64,000 bases of DNA from Leadbetterella sp035299025 (GTDB lineage: Bacteria; Bacteroidota; Bacteroidia; Cytophagales; Spirosomataceae), in the NCBI GenBank assembly GCA_035299025.1, contig DATGXK010000008.1, positions 186,001-250,000 of the forward strand, given 5' to 3'. Of this stretch, positions 10,795 to 19,270 are shown piece by piece (position 1 is the stretch's first letter; every line of letters starts with the position of its first letter). The position numbers and the translations under genes were made by a program. The notes beneath the pieces are model-generated. The model saw nothing but the letters and a program-made list of their open reading frames with translations, searched no databases and was not told the origin of the DNA.

Positions 10795-10826
10795 TTTCGG
10801 AATGGATACAAATAACTCTAATTTTG
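10795..10826 (+). promoter_or_regulatory. Bacteroidetes-type promoter of the WYL regulator
   Basis: TAATTTTG (10819-10826) matches the -7 consensus TAnnTTTG exactly. TTTC at 10795-10798, 20 bases upstream, is a one-mismatch -33 element. The start codon is 28 bases downstream. Confidence 0.55.
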
Positions 10827-10853
10827 GTCGTTCAAAACCAGAATAACCTTCAA

Positions 10854-11798
10854 ATGAACCGCTTAGATCGACTAACCGCCATTCTAATACAACTTCAGTC
10901 CAAGCGGATTGTAAAATCCCAAGAAATAGCAGAACGATTTGAGATTAGTCTTCGCACTGTTTACCGAGACATCAGATCTCTCGAACTAGCTGGAGTGCCC
11001 ATTTTAAGCGAAGCAGGCATAGGTTATTCATTGATGAAAGACTATAGACTTCCGCCGGTTCAATTCACCACAGAAGAAGCCGTTGCTTTTTTTACGGCAG
11101 ACAAAATTTTAGCCAAATTCGGAGGTAATCAAACCAAAAAACACTTCGAATCAGGACTTTATAAGATAAAATCTGTACTAAATCCGCATGAAAAAGAGTT
11201 GCTTGATGATGCCAACGAATACATAAGTATAGAAGAAAACCAATATATTGCCGACACCTCAAGCGTAAAAATAAGCGAGGTATTGTCGGCGGTAATAGAT
11301 AAGAACATCATAAAGATCAAATACTTTAGTGCTCAAAATTATGAGGAAAATTGGCGAGAAATAGAACCCATCGGACTTTATAACCAAACCAACAATTGGT
11401 ATCTTATAGGATGGTGCAGGCTCAGAAATGACTACCGAAATTTCAGACTTGATAGAATGCGAGAGTTTGAAAAACTTACGAAAAGATTTGAACAGAAACA
11501 TCCCAAAATATCGGCCTTTTTAACAAAAACTGCCCAGGAACACCTACTAACCAAAATTGTAATCAGGATAGACATAAAAGCCTACCAATACCTTAGAAAT
11601 CAACACTTTTATATGGGTTTTGTATCCGAACACCAGATAGATGACCAGATCGAGATGTCCTTTTTATCGTCTAATCTGCACGGATTTGCTCATTGGTTTA
11701 TGCTCATCGGTAAAGATGCCGACATACTGGAACCCGTTTCGCTCAAAGAAATGGTATTGGAGAAACTAGAAAATGTAAAAACTCGACTTCATGGATAA
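10854..11798 (+). CDS. YafY-type WYL-domain transcriptional regulator
   Basis: A 314-residue regulator. The N-terminal winged HTH (residues about 1-60, MNRLDRLTAILIQLQSKR, then SLRTVYRDIRSLELAGVPI) is DeoR/HTH_11-like. The C-terminal half holds the WYL domain with NWYLIGWC and the downstream arginine segment DYRNFRLDRM. WYL domains bind small ligands or nucleic acid and regulate stress, DNA-damage or metabolism genes. I chose the ATG at 10854 over an earlier TTG because it sits 28 bases after an exact TAnnTTTG element and begins where homologues begin. The end overlaps the next gene by 8 bases. It diverges from xylA, but a role in xylose control is only inference. Confidence 0.88.
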   Translation: MNRLDRLTAILIQLQSKRIVKSQEIAERFEISLRTVYRDIRSLELAGVPILSEAGIGYSLMKDYRLPPVQFTTEEAVAFFTADKILAKFGGNQTKKHFESGLYKIKSVLNPHEKELLDDANEYISIEENQYIADTSSVKISEVLSAVIDKNIIKIKYFSAQNYEENWREIEPIGLYNQTNNWYLIGWCRLRNDYRNFRLDRMREFEKLTKRFEQKHPKISAFLTKTAQEHLLTKIVIRIDIKAYQYLRNQHFYMGFVSEHQIDDQIEMSFLSSNLHGFAHWFMLIGKDADILEPVSLKEMVLEKLENVKTRLHG

Positions 11799-12267
11799 GC
11801 CGATTATAAACAAGAAAGTAAAAGTCCAGAAATACCCGGGTAAAGGAGGCTGGACTTATGTAATATTAGAATATAACCCTTCTGAAAAAGGAAATTCGCT
11901 CTGGGTGAAAGTAAAAGGAACGGTAAATGGTGCCGAAATAGAACAATATAAGTTAGCCTCAATGAAAAACGGCCTCTATATGCTGCCTTTGAAAGCCGAA
12001 ATAAGAAAAAAATACAATATCAAAGAAGGCGATATGGTGGACGTTTGTCTTTATAGGGACAACAGCGACTTGCTTGTACCAGAAGAAATCTTGGAATGCC
12101 TAGAGGATTTCCCGAAAGCCCTTGAGTTTTTCAATAAAATGACAGAAAGCAATAAAAAATACTACATCGATTGGATAGCAGAAGCCAAAAACATCGACAC
12201 CAAAGTGAACAGAATCAATAAAATGATAGATAGGTTGCTTGACGGGAAGAGGATGTATGATATTTGA
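11791..12267 (+). CDS. DUF1905 / YdeI-OmpD-associated family protein
   Basis: 158 residues in two parts. The N-terminal half (about 5-90) has the DUF1905 beta-barrel pattern (GKGGWTYVILEYN, then LPLKAEIRKKYNIKEGD). The C-terminal 65 residues match the YdeI/OmpD-associated helical domain (PEEILECLEDFPKALEFF, YYIDWIAEAK). No enzymatic activity is established for the family, although YdeI-type proteins have been linked to stress and antimicrobial-peptide resistance. The start codon lies within the last codons of the WYL gene (8-bp overlap), so the two are co-transcribed and probably translationally coupled. Its function here is unknown. Confidence 0.8.
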   Translation: MDKPIINKKVKVQKYPGKGGWTYVILEYNPSEKGNSLWVKVKGTVNGAEIEQYKLASMKNGLYMLPLKAEIRKKYNIKEGDMVDVCLYRDNSDLLVPEEILECLEDFPKALEFFNKMTESNKKYYIDWIAEAKNIDTKVNRINKMIDRLLDGKRMYDI

Positions 12268-12486
12268 TTATAAGTTGGGAGTGCCGAGTTGTGAGTTGTA
12301 AAAAAAATATAGCTATCAATTTCATAGTTTCATTTAGAAACTTTAAACCTTGATCATGTCCAACATTAATCAAACTCTGTTGACATAGGGTTGTCATTTC
12401 ATAAAATTACTTTTGCTTTAGAACAAATTTGAGTCAAAACTAATAATGGCAGCTATCGGATTACAAATCTAGGTAGCCCTAAATTT

Positions 12487-12545
12487 AAAAATGAATCAAT
12501 CGTAATTCTAAAATCGAATTAATCGTAAATCAAATCAATCAAATC
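12487..12545. repeat. Short AATCAATCGTAA-type degenerate repeats
   Basis: The stretch before the DinB start consists of overlapping variants of ATCAATCGTAA / AATTAATCGTAAATC. The motif resembles the repeats at 53.4 and 55.0-55.2 kb in reverse orientation. The rest of the 12268-12486 gap shows only a candidate -7 element TACTTTTG at 12408-12415. Confidence 0.5.
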
Positions 12546-13040
12546 ATGATCTCATTTATTGAAGCTTTTAAAAAAGAACTGGAGGCCGAGGCCATCCAAA
12601 CCCGTAGAATGCTAGAAATAGTACCAACCGACAAAATGGACTGGAGACCACATCCAAAAAGCATGAACATCAAAACCTTGGCTACACACTTGGCGGAAAT
12701 TCCGCTCATGATAGTGATGGGCCTAAAGTATGACAAGTGGGACTTTGGCAATTCGCCTTTTGAGGCGGCCGATTGTAATACAACCGAAGATCTTTTAGCA
12801 TGTTTTGACAATAGCTTAGCCGAGGCTAGAATTGCCCTCGACGAGTCGACTGACGATATACTACAAGACCCTTGGACGATGGGCATGGGCGACCAAGTTT
12901 GGCTCCAAATTGAAAAATGGGAGACTTTCCGGCATGCAATGGGTCAAAATGCCCACCACCGTGCTCAGTTGCAGGTTTGCTTACGCCTGCTAGACATTCC
13001 TGTTCCGGGTCCTTATGGCCCAAGTGCAGACGAAATGTAG
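12546..13040 (+). CDS. DinB-family putative metal-dependent hydrolase
   Basis: A 164-residue four-helix-bundle protein of the DinB/YfiT family. Two of the histidines expected to bind a divalent metal are visible in TLATHLAEIP (about residue 46-52) and AHHRAQLQV near residue 138-146. Some family members act as thiol transferases, but most, including this subtype, have no proven activity. The gene is monocistronic: its own upstream region of about 280 bp, and a strong terminator starting 31 bp after the stop. Confidence 0.85.
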   Translation: MISFIEAFKKELEAEAIQTRRMLEIVPTDKMDWRPHPKSMNIKTLATHLAEIPLMIVMGLKYDKWDFGNSPFEAADCNTTEDLLACFDNSLAEARIALDESTDDILQDPWTMGMGDQVWLQIEKWETFRHAMGQNAHHRAQLQVCLRLLDIPVPGPYGPSADEM

Positions 13041-13071
13041 AATTTATAGGCAACCAACCTCTTCCAAGAAT

Positions 13072-13114
13072 AGGCCTGAATTAGATAAAATCTAAAATTC
13101 AGGCCTGTTTTTTT
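13072..13114 (+). terminator. Intrinsic terminator after the DinB gene
   Basis: Arms AGGCCTGAATT (13072-13082) and AATTCAGGCCT (13096-13106) are perfect complements, and a further AGA/TCT can pair inside. Seven T follow at 13108-13114. Confidence 0.9.
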
Positions 13115-13324
13115 GATTACAATCTAATAATTAGGCGTATTTTTTTGATTATAAAATTCACAAGTTTTGTCATTGAAGATTAAACACTTGATATTGGACT
13201 CCCAAAAACGTAAGATTTCCGAAATCATTTCTTGAGGTTATCCGAACAATATCTGTGAAGTTTTAGACAATGAAAACTATTCACATTTTTTGATGGAATA
13301 GATATTCGCTCTAGAAGAAGAAGA

Positions 13325-13909
13325 TTAAATCTCAGCTAAAAGTATTTTGCGGTACTGAATGCTCATGGTATTTCCTGGATGCAATTGAATTCCAATTGGG
13401 CCAGAGGCTGGGATTTTTTCAGAAGTATACGTCATTACTTCTTGGCCATTTAACCAAACTATATAGGTTTTGTCCACCACTTTTATTTTCAGTGTATTCC
13501 AGTCGCCCACTTTCAGTACTCCCGCTGTTTTGGCTTCGGAAGGATATCGCAGACCAGGAATATAAGGCGAGGCAGTTAGGTCTCTTTTAAGCGAACCCGA
13601 AATCCCGATCTGAATCTGGTCGTTTTCTCCCCTCAAAAAAACACCCGAATCCACCACACCACTTACATCTTTATATTCTACTTCAACTATAAAATCTTTG
13701 TAGGTTTTCTCCGTCCAAAGTATACTCCCCTTTCGGTCGTCGCTACTTTTTACCAAAAGCATTTTGTCTTTAACGGTCCAATTGTCGTTATTTGGCTGAG
13801 GAACAACCCAACCACTTAGGTTTTTTCCCTTAAATATTTTTTTTAGCTTTTGGCCAGAAACTACTACCGAAAAGCCCAAAATCAAGAAACAAAGAATAAT
13901 CTTTTTCAT
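13325..13909 (-). CDS. Secreted DUF1080 (3-keto-disaccharide hydrolase-like) protein
   Basis: 194 residues: a cleavable signal peptide (KKIILCFLILGFSVVVSGQ) and one DUF1080 concanavalin-like domain. Typical family text is FKGKNLSGWVVPQPNNDNW, then SGVFLRGENDQIQIG and GPIGIQLHPGNTMSIQYRK. Domains of this type hydrolyse or bind 3-keto-glycosides; the activity here is untested. The ATG at 13909 gives a proper signal peptide and is preferred over a TTG five codons earlier. It begins 18 bp after the aquaporin-like gene on the same strand, so the two likely form an operon. Its closest relative in this window is the DUF1080-PA14 protein at 47.3 kb. Confidence 0.82.
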   Translation of the reverse strand: MKKIILCFLILGFSVVVSGQKLKKIFKGKNLSGWVVPQPNNDNWTVKDKMLLVKSSDDRKGSILWTEKTYKDFIVEVEYKDVSGVVDSGVFLRGENDQIQIGISGSLKRDLTASPYIPGLRYPSEAKTAGVLKVGDWNTLKIKVVDKTYIVWLNGQEVMTYTSEKIPASGPIGIQLHPGNTMSIQYRKILLAEI

Positions 13910-13927
13910 TAAGAGAAGTTTCAAATT

Positions 13928-14626
13928 TTAAAACAAAAATGTACCCAACACAGCTCCCAAAATAGGGCCAACAACAGGTATCCACGCATATCCCCAGTCG
14001 CTTGTGCCTTTGCCAGCTATCGGAAGCAAGGCATGCACAATTCTAGGCCCCAAATCTCTGGCCGGATTGATGGCATAACCCGTAGTTCCTCCCAAAGCAT
14101 TGCCTATCACAAAAACCAGCATACCAACCAAATAGGGAGAAAGTCCTGAGCCATCGGAAGCATAAATAGAGGATACGCCTATAAATAATACAAATGTGCC
14201 CGCCAGTTCTCCAAACAAATTGGATGGGGTATGTCTGATAGCCGGACCAGTTGAAAAGACCGCAAGTTTGGCACCTTTATCTTCTGTAACTGCAAAGTGT
14301 GGATAGTAAAATAGCCAAGTGCAAGCAGCTCCAAGCATGGCACCCAACATTTGAGCAGTAATAAAAGGTAAAACATTGGACCAATCACCTGATTTCAGAG
14401 CAAAGGCGATTGTCAAAGCAGGATTAAGATGAGCATCTTGACTACCGAATTTTTGGGATACAAATACACCCATCATAACGGCCAAGCCCCAAGCCGTTGT
14501 TATCATTATTAGTCCAGAATTGTGCCCCTTTGTGCCTTTGAGCAAGACATTGGCCACAACGCTTTCTCCAAGAAAAATCAAAACGAAAGTTCCGAGCAAT
14601 TCGCCCAAAAAAGGTGAAGGTGTCAT
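13928..14626 (-). CDS. MIP-family channel, glycerol-facilitator type
   Basis: 232 residues with six predicted membrane spans and both NPA boxes: HLNPALTIAF in the first half and GYAINPARDLGPR in the second. The Asp after the second box (NPARD) and the overall spacing favour an aquaglyceroporin (GlpF type), passing glycerol or small polyols, over a strict water channel. The ATG at 14626 is 69 bp from the divergent purB start. The DUF1080 gene follows after 18 bp. No glycerol kinase is nearby, so the substrate remains open. Confidence 0.88.
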   Translation of the reverse strand: MTPSPFLGELLGTFVLIFLGESVVANVLLKGTKGHNSGLIMITTAWGLAVMMGVFVSQKFGSQDAHLNPALTIAFALKSGDWSNVLPFITAQMLGAMLGAACTWLFYYPHFAVTEDKGAKLAVFSTGPAIRHTPSNLFGELAGTFVLFIGVSSIYASDGSGLSPYLVGMLVFVIGNALGGTTGYAINPARDLGPRIVHALLPIAGKGTSDWGYAWIPVVGPILGAVLGTFLF

Positions 14627-14668
14627 AAATCAGTGAGAGTTTTAAGGTTTATTGTGGCGGCAATTTAG

Positions 14669-14676
14669 TAATTTTG
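14669..14676 (+). promoter_or_regulatory. Candidate -7 element for purB
   Basis: TAATTTTG matches TAnnTTTG and lies 19 bp before the purB ATG. No well-spaced -33 TTTG is seen (TTG at 14652-14654 is only 14 bases away). Confidence 0.45.
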
Positions 14677-14694
14677 TGGTTTACTAAATAAATT

Positions 14695-16038
14695 ATGCAA
14701 TTAAATTCTTTAAGTGCCATTTCGCCAATAGACGGAAGGTATCGCAGACAAGTAGAAGACTTGGCCAATTATTTCTCCGAATTCGGTCTAATAAAGTACA
14801 GAGTTAGAATAGAAATAGAGTATTTCATAGAGCTTTGTGAACTGCCCCTGCCACAATTGTCTGACTTTCCGAAAAATCTTTATGGCGAACTCCGAAATAT
14901 TTATCAGAATTTTTCGGAAGAAAATGCACTTGAAATTAAAGAAATAGAAAAAACGACCAACCACGATGTAAAAGCCGTCGAATATTTTATTAAAAAACGT
15001 TTCGAAAATTTCGGAATCGAGAAATATTCGGAATTCATTCATTTTGGCCTCACTTCTCAAGATATCAACAATACATCTATACCTCTTTCATTAAAAGAAG
15101 CACATGACACAGTGTTTTTCCCTAACCTGATGGCCGTAGTTGAGCAAATACAAGAATTGGCCGAAGCGTGGAAAGCCATTCCGATGTTGGCAAAAACCCA
15201 CGGACAGCCTGCTTCTCCTACTCGTTTGGGTAAAGAAATGAAGGTATTTGTAGAAAGGTTGGTAAATCAGATTGGACTTTTGGCCGCTATTCCATATTCA
15301 GCAAAATTTGGTGGTGCTACAGGAAATTTCAATGCCCATTTTGTGGCTTATCCTGAAACCAACTGGGTGGATTTTGGAAATAAATTCGTAAATACCACGC
15401 TAGGACTTAGCCGTAGCCAAACCACCACACAGATAGAGCACTATGACAATCTTGGAGCTTATTGTGACAATATCAAACGTATCAATACCATACTTTTGGA
15501 TTTTTCACGTGATGTTTGGCAGTATGTTTCGATGAATTATTTCAAACAAAAAATAAAGGCTGGAGAAATCGGCTCGTCGGCCATGCCGCACAAAGTAAAC
15601 CCCATAGACTTTGAAAACGCTGAGGGGAATTTAGGTATCGCAAATGCACTTTTCGAGCATTTTTCGGCCAAATTGCCTATCTCGAGACTTCAGAGAGACC
15701 TAACAGATTCTACGGTTTTAAGAAACCTAGGAGTGCCTTTGGCTCATACGCTTATAGCCCTGAAATCGCTACTAAAAGGAATAGGAAAACTGGAATTGAA
15801 CCAAGCCGCCATAGACGCAGATTTGGAAGAAAACTGGGCGGTTGTGGCAGAGGCTATCCAAACAGTTTTGCGTAGAGAAGGCTTCCCTAAACCTTATGAG
15901 GCATTGAAAGATTTAACCCGCAAAAACGAAAAAATTACTGAACGAGCCATTAAAGAATTCATAGAAACCTTGGATGTTTCGGAAAAGACGAAGTATGAAT
16001 TGAAGCAAATTACACCGTTTACATTCACAGGAATATAA
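14695..16038 (+). CDS. purB: Adenylosuccinate lyase
   Basis: A 447-residue fumarase/aspartase-superfamily enzyme that cleaves SAICAR to AICAR and adenylosuccinate to AMP plus fumarate. The N-terminus ISPIDGRYRRQVEDLANYF and the length match the E. coli-like long subgroup. Visible active-site segments: HFGLTSQDINNT, THGQPASPTRLGKEM and the flexible signature loop GSSAMPHKVNPIDFENAEG carrying the catalytic Ser. It diverges from the MIP-family gene and is followed after 10 bp by a membrane-protein gene, with which it may be co-transcribed. Confidence 0.97.
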   Translation: MQLNSLSAISPIDGRYRRQVEDLANYFSEFGLIKYRVRIEIEYFIELCELPLPQLSDFPKNLYGELRNIYQNFSEENALEIKEIEKTTNHDVKAVEYFIKKRFENFGIEKYSEFIHFGLTSQDINNTSIPLSLKEAHDTVFFPNLMAVVEQIQELAEAWKAIPMLAKTHGQPASPTRLGKEMKVFVERLVNQIGLLAAIPYSAKFGGATGNFNAHFVAYPETNWVDFGNKFVNTTLGLSRSQTTTQIEHYDNLGAYCDNIKRINTILLDFSRDVWQYVSMNYFKQKIKAGEIGSSAMPHKVNPIDFENAEGNLGIANALFEHFSAKLPISRLQRDLTDSTVLRNLGVPLAHTLIALKSLLKGIGKLELNQAAIDADLEENWAVVAEAIQTVLRREGFPKPYEALKDLTRKNEKITERAIKEFIETLDVSEKTKYELKQITPFTFTGI

Positions 16039-16048
16039 CTACCTAAAA

Positions 16049-18103
16049 ATGAGCACAATAAACAAACTATCCATAGCATTTTTTGTATGCTTCATGGCTC
16101 TTAATTTGTTTATTATTTCTGATATTTTCATCAACTACCCTCTTCTGGATGACTTCGGGGCCATCGTAAATTTCATGGTAGATTACCTCAAAACCACTGG
16201 TTTTAAGGATACCCTGAAACTACTTTTCTCGCAGAACAACGACTTCAGACTCGTAGTTTTGAAACTCATAACTTTATCGGATTTCTATATTTTTGGGCAA
16301 TTGAACTTTCAACACCTCAGGTGGATCGGTTTTTTGTTCTTTTTGAGTTCGTTATTCTTTTTCTTTAAACTGGGCAAGTTTAAAATCCACAAATTTCAAT
16401 ACTTTCTTACTGTACCAGTACTTTTGGTATCCTTCGCATACGCCGAAATCAATAGTTTGGCCATGGAGTCACTTTCACATTTTGTGGTGATTTTCTTTGT
16501 GGTTTCTTGTCTTTATTACCTTTTTGAAACCAAACAAATCGTTCTGCCCATCATACTTTTGTTTTTAGGAATATACTCTAATGGAAATGGCCTGCTGCTG
16601 GTCCCGATAGGTATTTTAGGACTTCTAATAACTAAAGATTACAAAAGACTTGGCATTTGGAGCCTTTTCTGTGCTTTAGCTATTTTTGTTTTTTTCCTAG
16701 ACTACGAAAAAGGGAATACACCTCTTGATGCATCTGTCTTTAAACGAATAGCCTACGTTTTCCCGATATATTTGGGAGGAATTGGTGGTATGGAATCCAT
16801 AAAAATCAACATGATATTTGGTGTTTTGGGAATTATCCTGGCCATTTACTTTCTAATCATAAAAACATCCTACAAAAATAATACAGCTCTGTCAGCACTA
16901 ATTCTTTTCTTTTTGAGTACTTATCTGCTTATATCATCCAAAAGACAATATACAGATTCCACGGCACTACTCAGAGGTGCTTACCTGATAAACAGCGTTT
17001 GTATTTTTGTTACGTTTTATATTCTTTTCTATAAAATCCACCTATCCAAATTTATAGAATCCAAAAACACCAAACTTGCGAACTGGACTTTTCTTGCAAT
17101 ATTTATTGTCTGTTTGGTTTATCAAGCAAGAAATTATACCAAATGGATTCAAGTTTTTGGATATCAAAAAAGGGCAATTCAGTCCGTGTTGGTAATGATT
17201 TCAGGAAACACCAAACAACTCTATACCGACGAAGGCACAATTCATAATATTCCTTTAAACATGCGTCCTGGACTTGATACCTTGATTAAAAGAGGTATTT
17301 TTGACAATTCAGATGCCTTGGAATCATTAATTGTTAAGCCTTTAAGTTTTAATTCAAGTGAAATATCGGGAGAGCTCAAAAACAAAATAGACATCCTCAG
17401 TATAGACGGAACACAAATAATTGACAATCCGTACATAACCATCTCTGCAAAAATCAAAGACTATTTGAAAAATCCTTTAAACGGCTTAGGAATAGTTTGT
17501 AATCAAAATGGCGTAAAAAACTATTACGAAATTCCACTCAAAAACGACAAGCTGTTTCTCATAAAACCTGTAAAGGGCAGAGATTTTTATTTTGAGTTTA
17601 TGATTCCAAAGAAAATGCTAAAAAGTGGCAGCTTTAAGTTGGCTTTCTTGAAGTTTGAAAACAAAAGAATATTTCAATCGAAAGAATCACTAATAATAAA
17701 TTGGAACGGCCAGACAAATTCAAATTTGGCTTTATCAAAATTCATTAATTTGGATACGAAGAATTTCTCAGCAGACTCCCTTGATAAACCTGAGTTCTAT
17801 GAAGCATATTACGATGGCCAGAAGCATGAAATTGTAGTAAAACTAGATGCCAAGCAAAAGGAAAATACCAACTATTTAGAGTTCCAAGATACCGAAAGCA
17901 CAAACACTTTTCAAATAAAACTCACCACTGATAATAGCCTTAGTAAGAACAATATTGCAAACGCTATTTTTAGCCAGAGCGAAGCCAAATCCTTTTTAAA
18001 AAACAAAAGCGGCCTTTTCAAATTATCCCTGATTAGTAAAAAAGGAGAAAAAAACTTTAAAACCTATCCTTTGAAATCGCTATACTATTTCAGATTCTAT
18101 TAA
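16049..18103 (+). CDS. Polytopic membrane protein of unknown function, possibly GT-C-like
   Basis: 684 residues. Roughly the first 350 form about ten hydrophobic helices; the rest is a hydrophilic, beta-rich domain that I do not recognise. The first loop contains YPLLDDFGAI with a DD pair, followed by FRLVVLKLITLSDFYIFG. This resembles the first extracytoplasmic loop of GT-C lipid-linked sugar transferases, but no family motif is decisive. The gene starts 10 bp after purB and ends at a bidirectional terminator, so it may ride on the purB transcript. No polysaccharide genes are adjacent. Treat the function as unknown. Confidence 0.7.
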   Translation: MSTINKLSIAFFVCFMALNLFIISDIFINYPLLDDFGAIVNFMVDYLKTTGFKDTLKLLFSQNNDFRLVVLKLITLSDFYIFGQLNFQHLRWIGFLFFLSSLFFFFKLGKFKIHKFQYFLTVPVLLVSFAYAEINSLAMESLSHFVVIFFVVSCLYYLFETKQIVLPIILLFLGIYSNGNGLLLVPIGILGLLITKDYKRLGIWSLFCALAIFVFFLDYEKGNTPLDASVFKRIAYVFPIYLGGIGGMESIKINMIFGVLGIILAIYFLIIKTSYKNNTALSALILFFLSTYLLISSKRQYTDSTALLRGAYLINSVCIFVTFYILFYKIHLSKFIESKNTKLANWTFLAIFIVCLVYQARNYTKWIQVFGYQKRAIQSVLVMISGNTKQLYTDEGTIHNIPLNMRPGLDTLIKRGIFDNSDALESLIVKPLSFNSSEISGELKNKIDILSIDGTQIIDNPYITISAKIKDYLKNPLNGLGIVCNQNGVKNYYEIPLKNDKLFLIKPVKGRDFYFEFMIPKKMLKSGSFKLAFLKFENKRIFQSKESLIINWNGQTNSNLALSKFINLDTKNFSADSLDKPEFYEAYYDGQKHEIVVKLDAKQKENTNYLEFQDTESTNTFQIKLTTDNSLSKNNIANAIFSQSEAKSFLKNKSGLFKLSLISKKGEKNFKTYPLKSLYYFRFY

Positions 18104-18108
18104 ATAAA

Positions 18109-18135
18109 AAAAGAGTCTTTTCAGACTCTTTTCAT
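18109..18135. terminator. Bidirectional terminator between convergent genes
   Basis: AAAAGAGTC (18109-18117) and GACTCTTTT (18124-18132) are perfect complements with a 6-base loop, A-rich on one side and T-rich on the other. Confidence 0.88.
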
Positions 18136-18156
18136 ACTCTAAGCTATATTTTTCGA

Positions 18157-19041
18157 TTATACACCCGCTGTTTCTACTTCAGGCGAAATCTTTTTCACTA
18201 AACCTTGTAAAACTTTACCAGGACCACATTCTACAAATTTTGTGGCACCGTCAGCCACCATGTGCTGCACACTCTGGGTCCAACGTACAGGAGCTGTCAA
18301 TTGGTGAATCAAGTTCATTTTGATATGCTCAACCTCTGTAAATGGCTTTGCACTTACGTTTTGATAGATAGGACAAATAGGAGTTTTAAATTCAGTATTT
18401 TTGATGGCCTCCGCCAATTCTTCACGAGCAGGCTCCATCAAAGGTGAGTGAAATGCACCTCCAACTTGAAGAACCAAAGCACGTTTAGCCCCAGCTTCTT
18501 TCATTTTCTCGCAAGCTGAATTAATACCTTCTATGCTTCCTGAAATCACCAGCTGACCTGGGCAGTTATAATTTGCAGCTACAACTACTTCCTTGGTTTC
18601 GGAATGAACACTAGCACAAACTTCCTCTACTTTTTCGTCCGACAGATTCAAAACTGCAGCCATTGTTGAAGGGTTTAATTCACAAGCCTTTTGCATAGCA
18701 TCGGCTCTTTTGGCCACTAATCTAAGGCCATCTTCAAAAGACAAAGAACCTGCTGCCACAAGAGCCGAAAACTCACCCAAAGAGTGTCCAGCAACCATAT
18801 CTGGTTTGAAATCTTCAATAGTCGTAGCCAAAATAACTGAATGCAAAAACACAGCTGGTTGTGTCACATTGGTTTGTTTGAGTTCCTCATCGGTACCTTC
18901 AAACATTATTTTTGTAATATCAAATCCTAAAATTTCATTCGCTTTGTCAAAAAGAGCCCTCGCCTTCTCGTTAGTTTCGTAAAGCTCTTTTCCCATGCCA
19001 CTAAACTGTGCACCTTGTCCCGGAAATACGTATGCTGTCAT
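18157..19041 (-). CDS. fabD: Malonyl-CoA:ACP transacylase
   Basis: 294 residues. It loads malonyl groups onto acyl carrier protein for fatty acid synthesis in the cytoplasm. FPGQGAQFSGMG near the N-terminus and the nucleophile motif GHSLGEFSAL (Ser87) identify the family; the second active-site His lies in GGAFHSPLM. The gene stands alone rather than in a fab cluster. A minus-strand TAATTTTG lies 26 bp before the start. Confidence 0.97.
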   Translation of the reverse strand: MTAYVFPGQGAQFSGMGKELYETNEKARALFDKANEILGFDITKIMFEGTDEELKQTNVTQPAVFLHSVILATTIEDFKPDMVAGHSLGEFSALVAAGSLSFEDGLRLVAKRADAMQKACELNPSTMAAVLNLSDEKVEEVCASVHSETKEVVVAANYNCPGQLVISGSIEGINSACEKMKEAGAKRALVLQVGGAFHSPLMEPAREELAEAIKNTEFKTPICPIYQNVSAKPFTEVEHIKMNLIHQLTAPVRWTQSVQHMVADGATKFVECGPGKVLQGLVKKISPEVETAGV

Positions 19042-19066
19042 CTTATCAGAGGTTTTGTTTATGGTG

Positions 19067-19074
19067 CAAAATTA
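19067..19074 (-). promoter_or_regulatory. Candidate -7 element for fabD
   Basis: The minus strand reads TAATTTTG (TAnnTTTG), 26 bp upstream of the fabD ATG. No clear -33 partner. Confidence 0.4.
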
Positions 19075-19218
19075 GTTAAAAAGTCTGTAAGTTGGTATGT
19101 TAGAAAGTTTGTAAGCTGGAAAGTCGGGAAGAAAATAATCCAAATTAATATGATAAGGTTTGTTCTTTACTCTTAGTCCTTTGTTTGCTTACCCACAAAC
19201 GGAGACCTTATAAACCAA

Positions 19219-19246
19219 AAAATCCCCGAATTTCTTCGAGGATTTT
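19219..19246 (-). terminator. Intrinsic terminator after ilvC
   Basis: A 12-bp stem (19219-19230 with 19235-19246, one wobble) around a 4-base loop, with T-rich flanks on the minus strand. Confidence 0.85.
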
Positions 19247-19270
19247 TTCAACATCTAGAGAAAGTATTTC

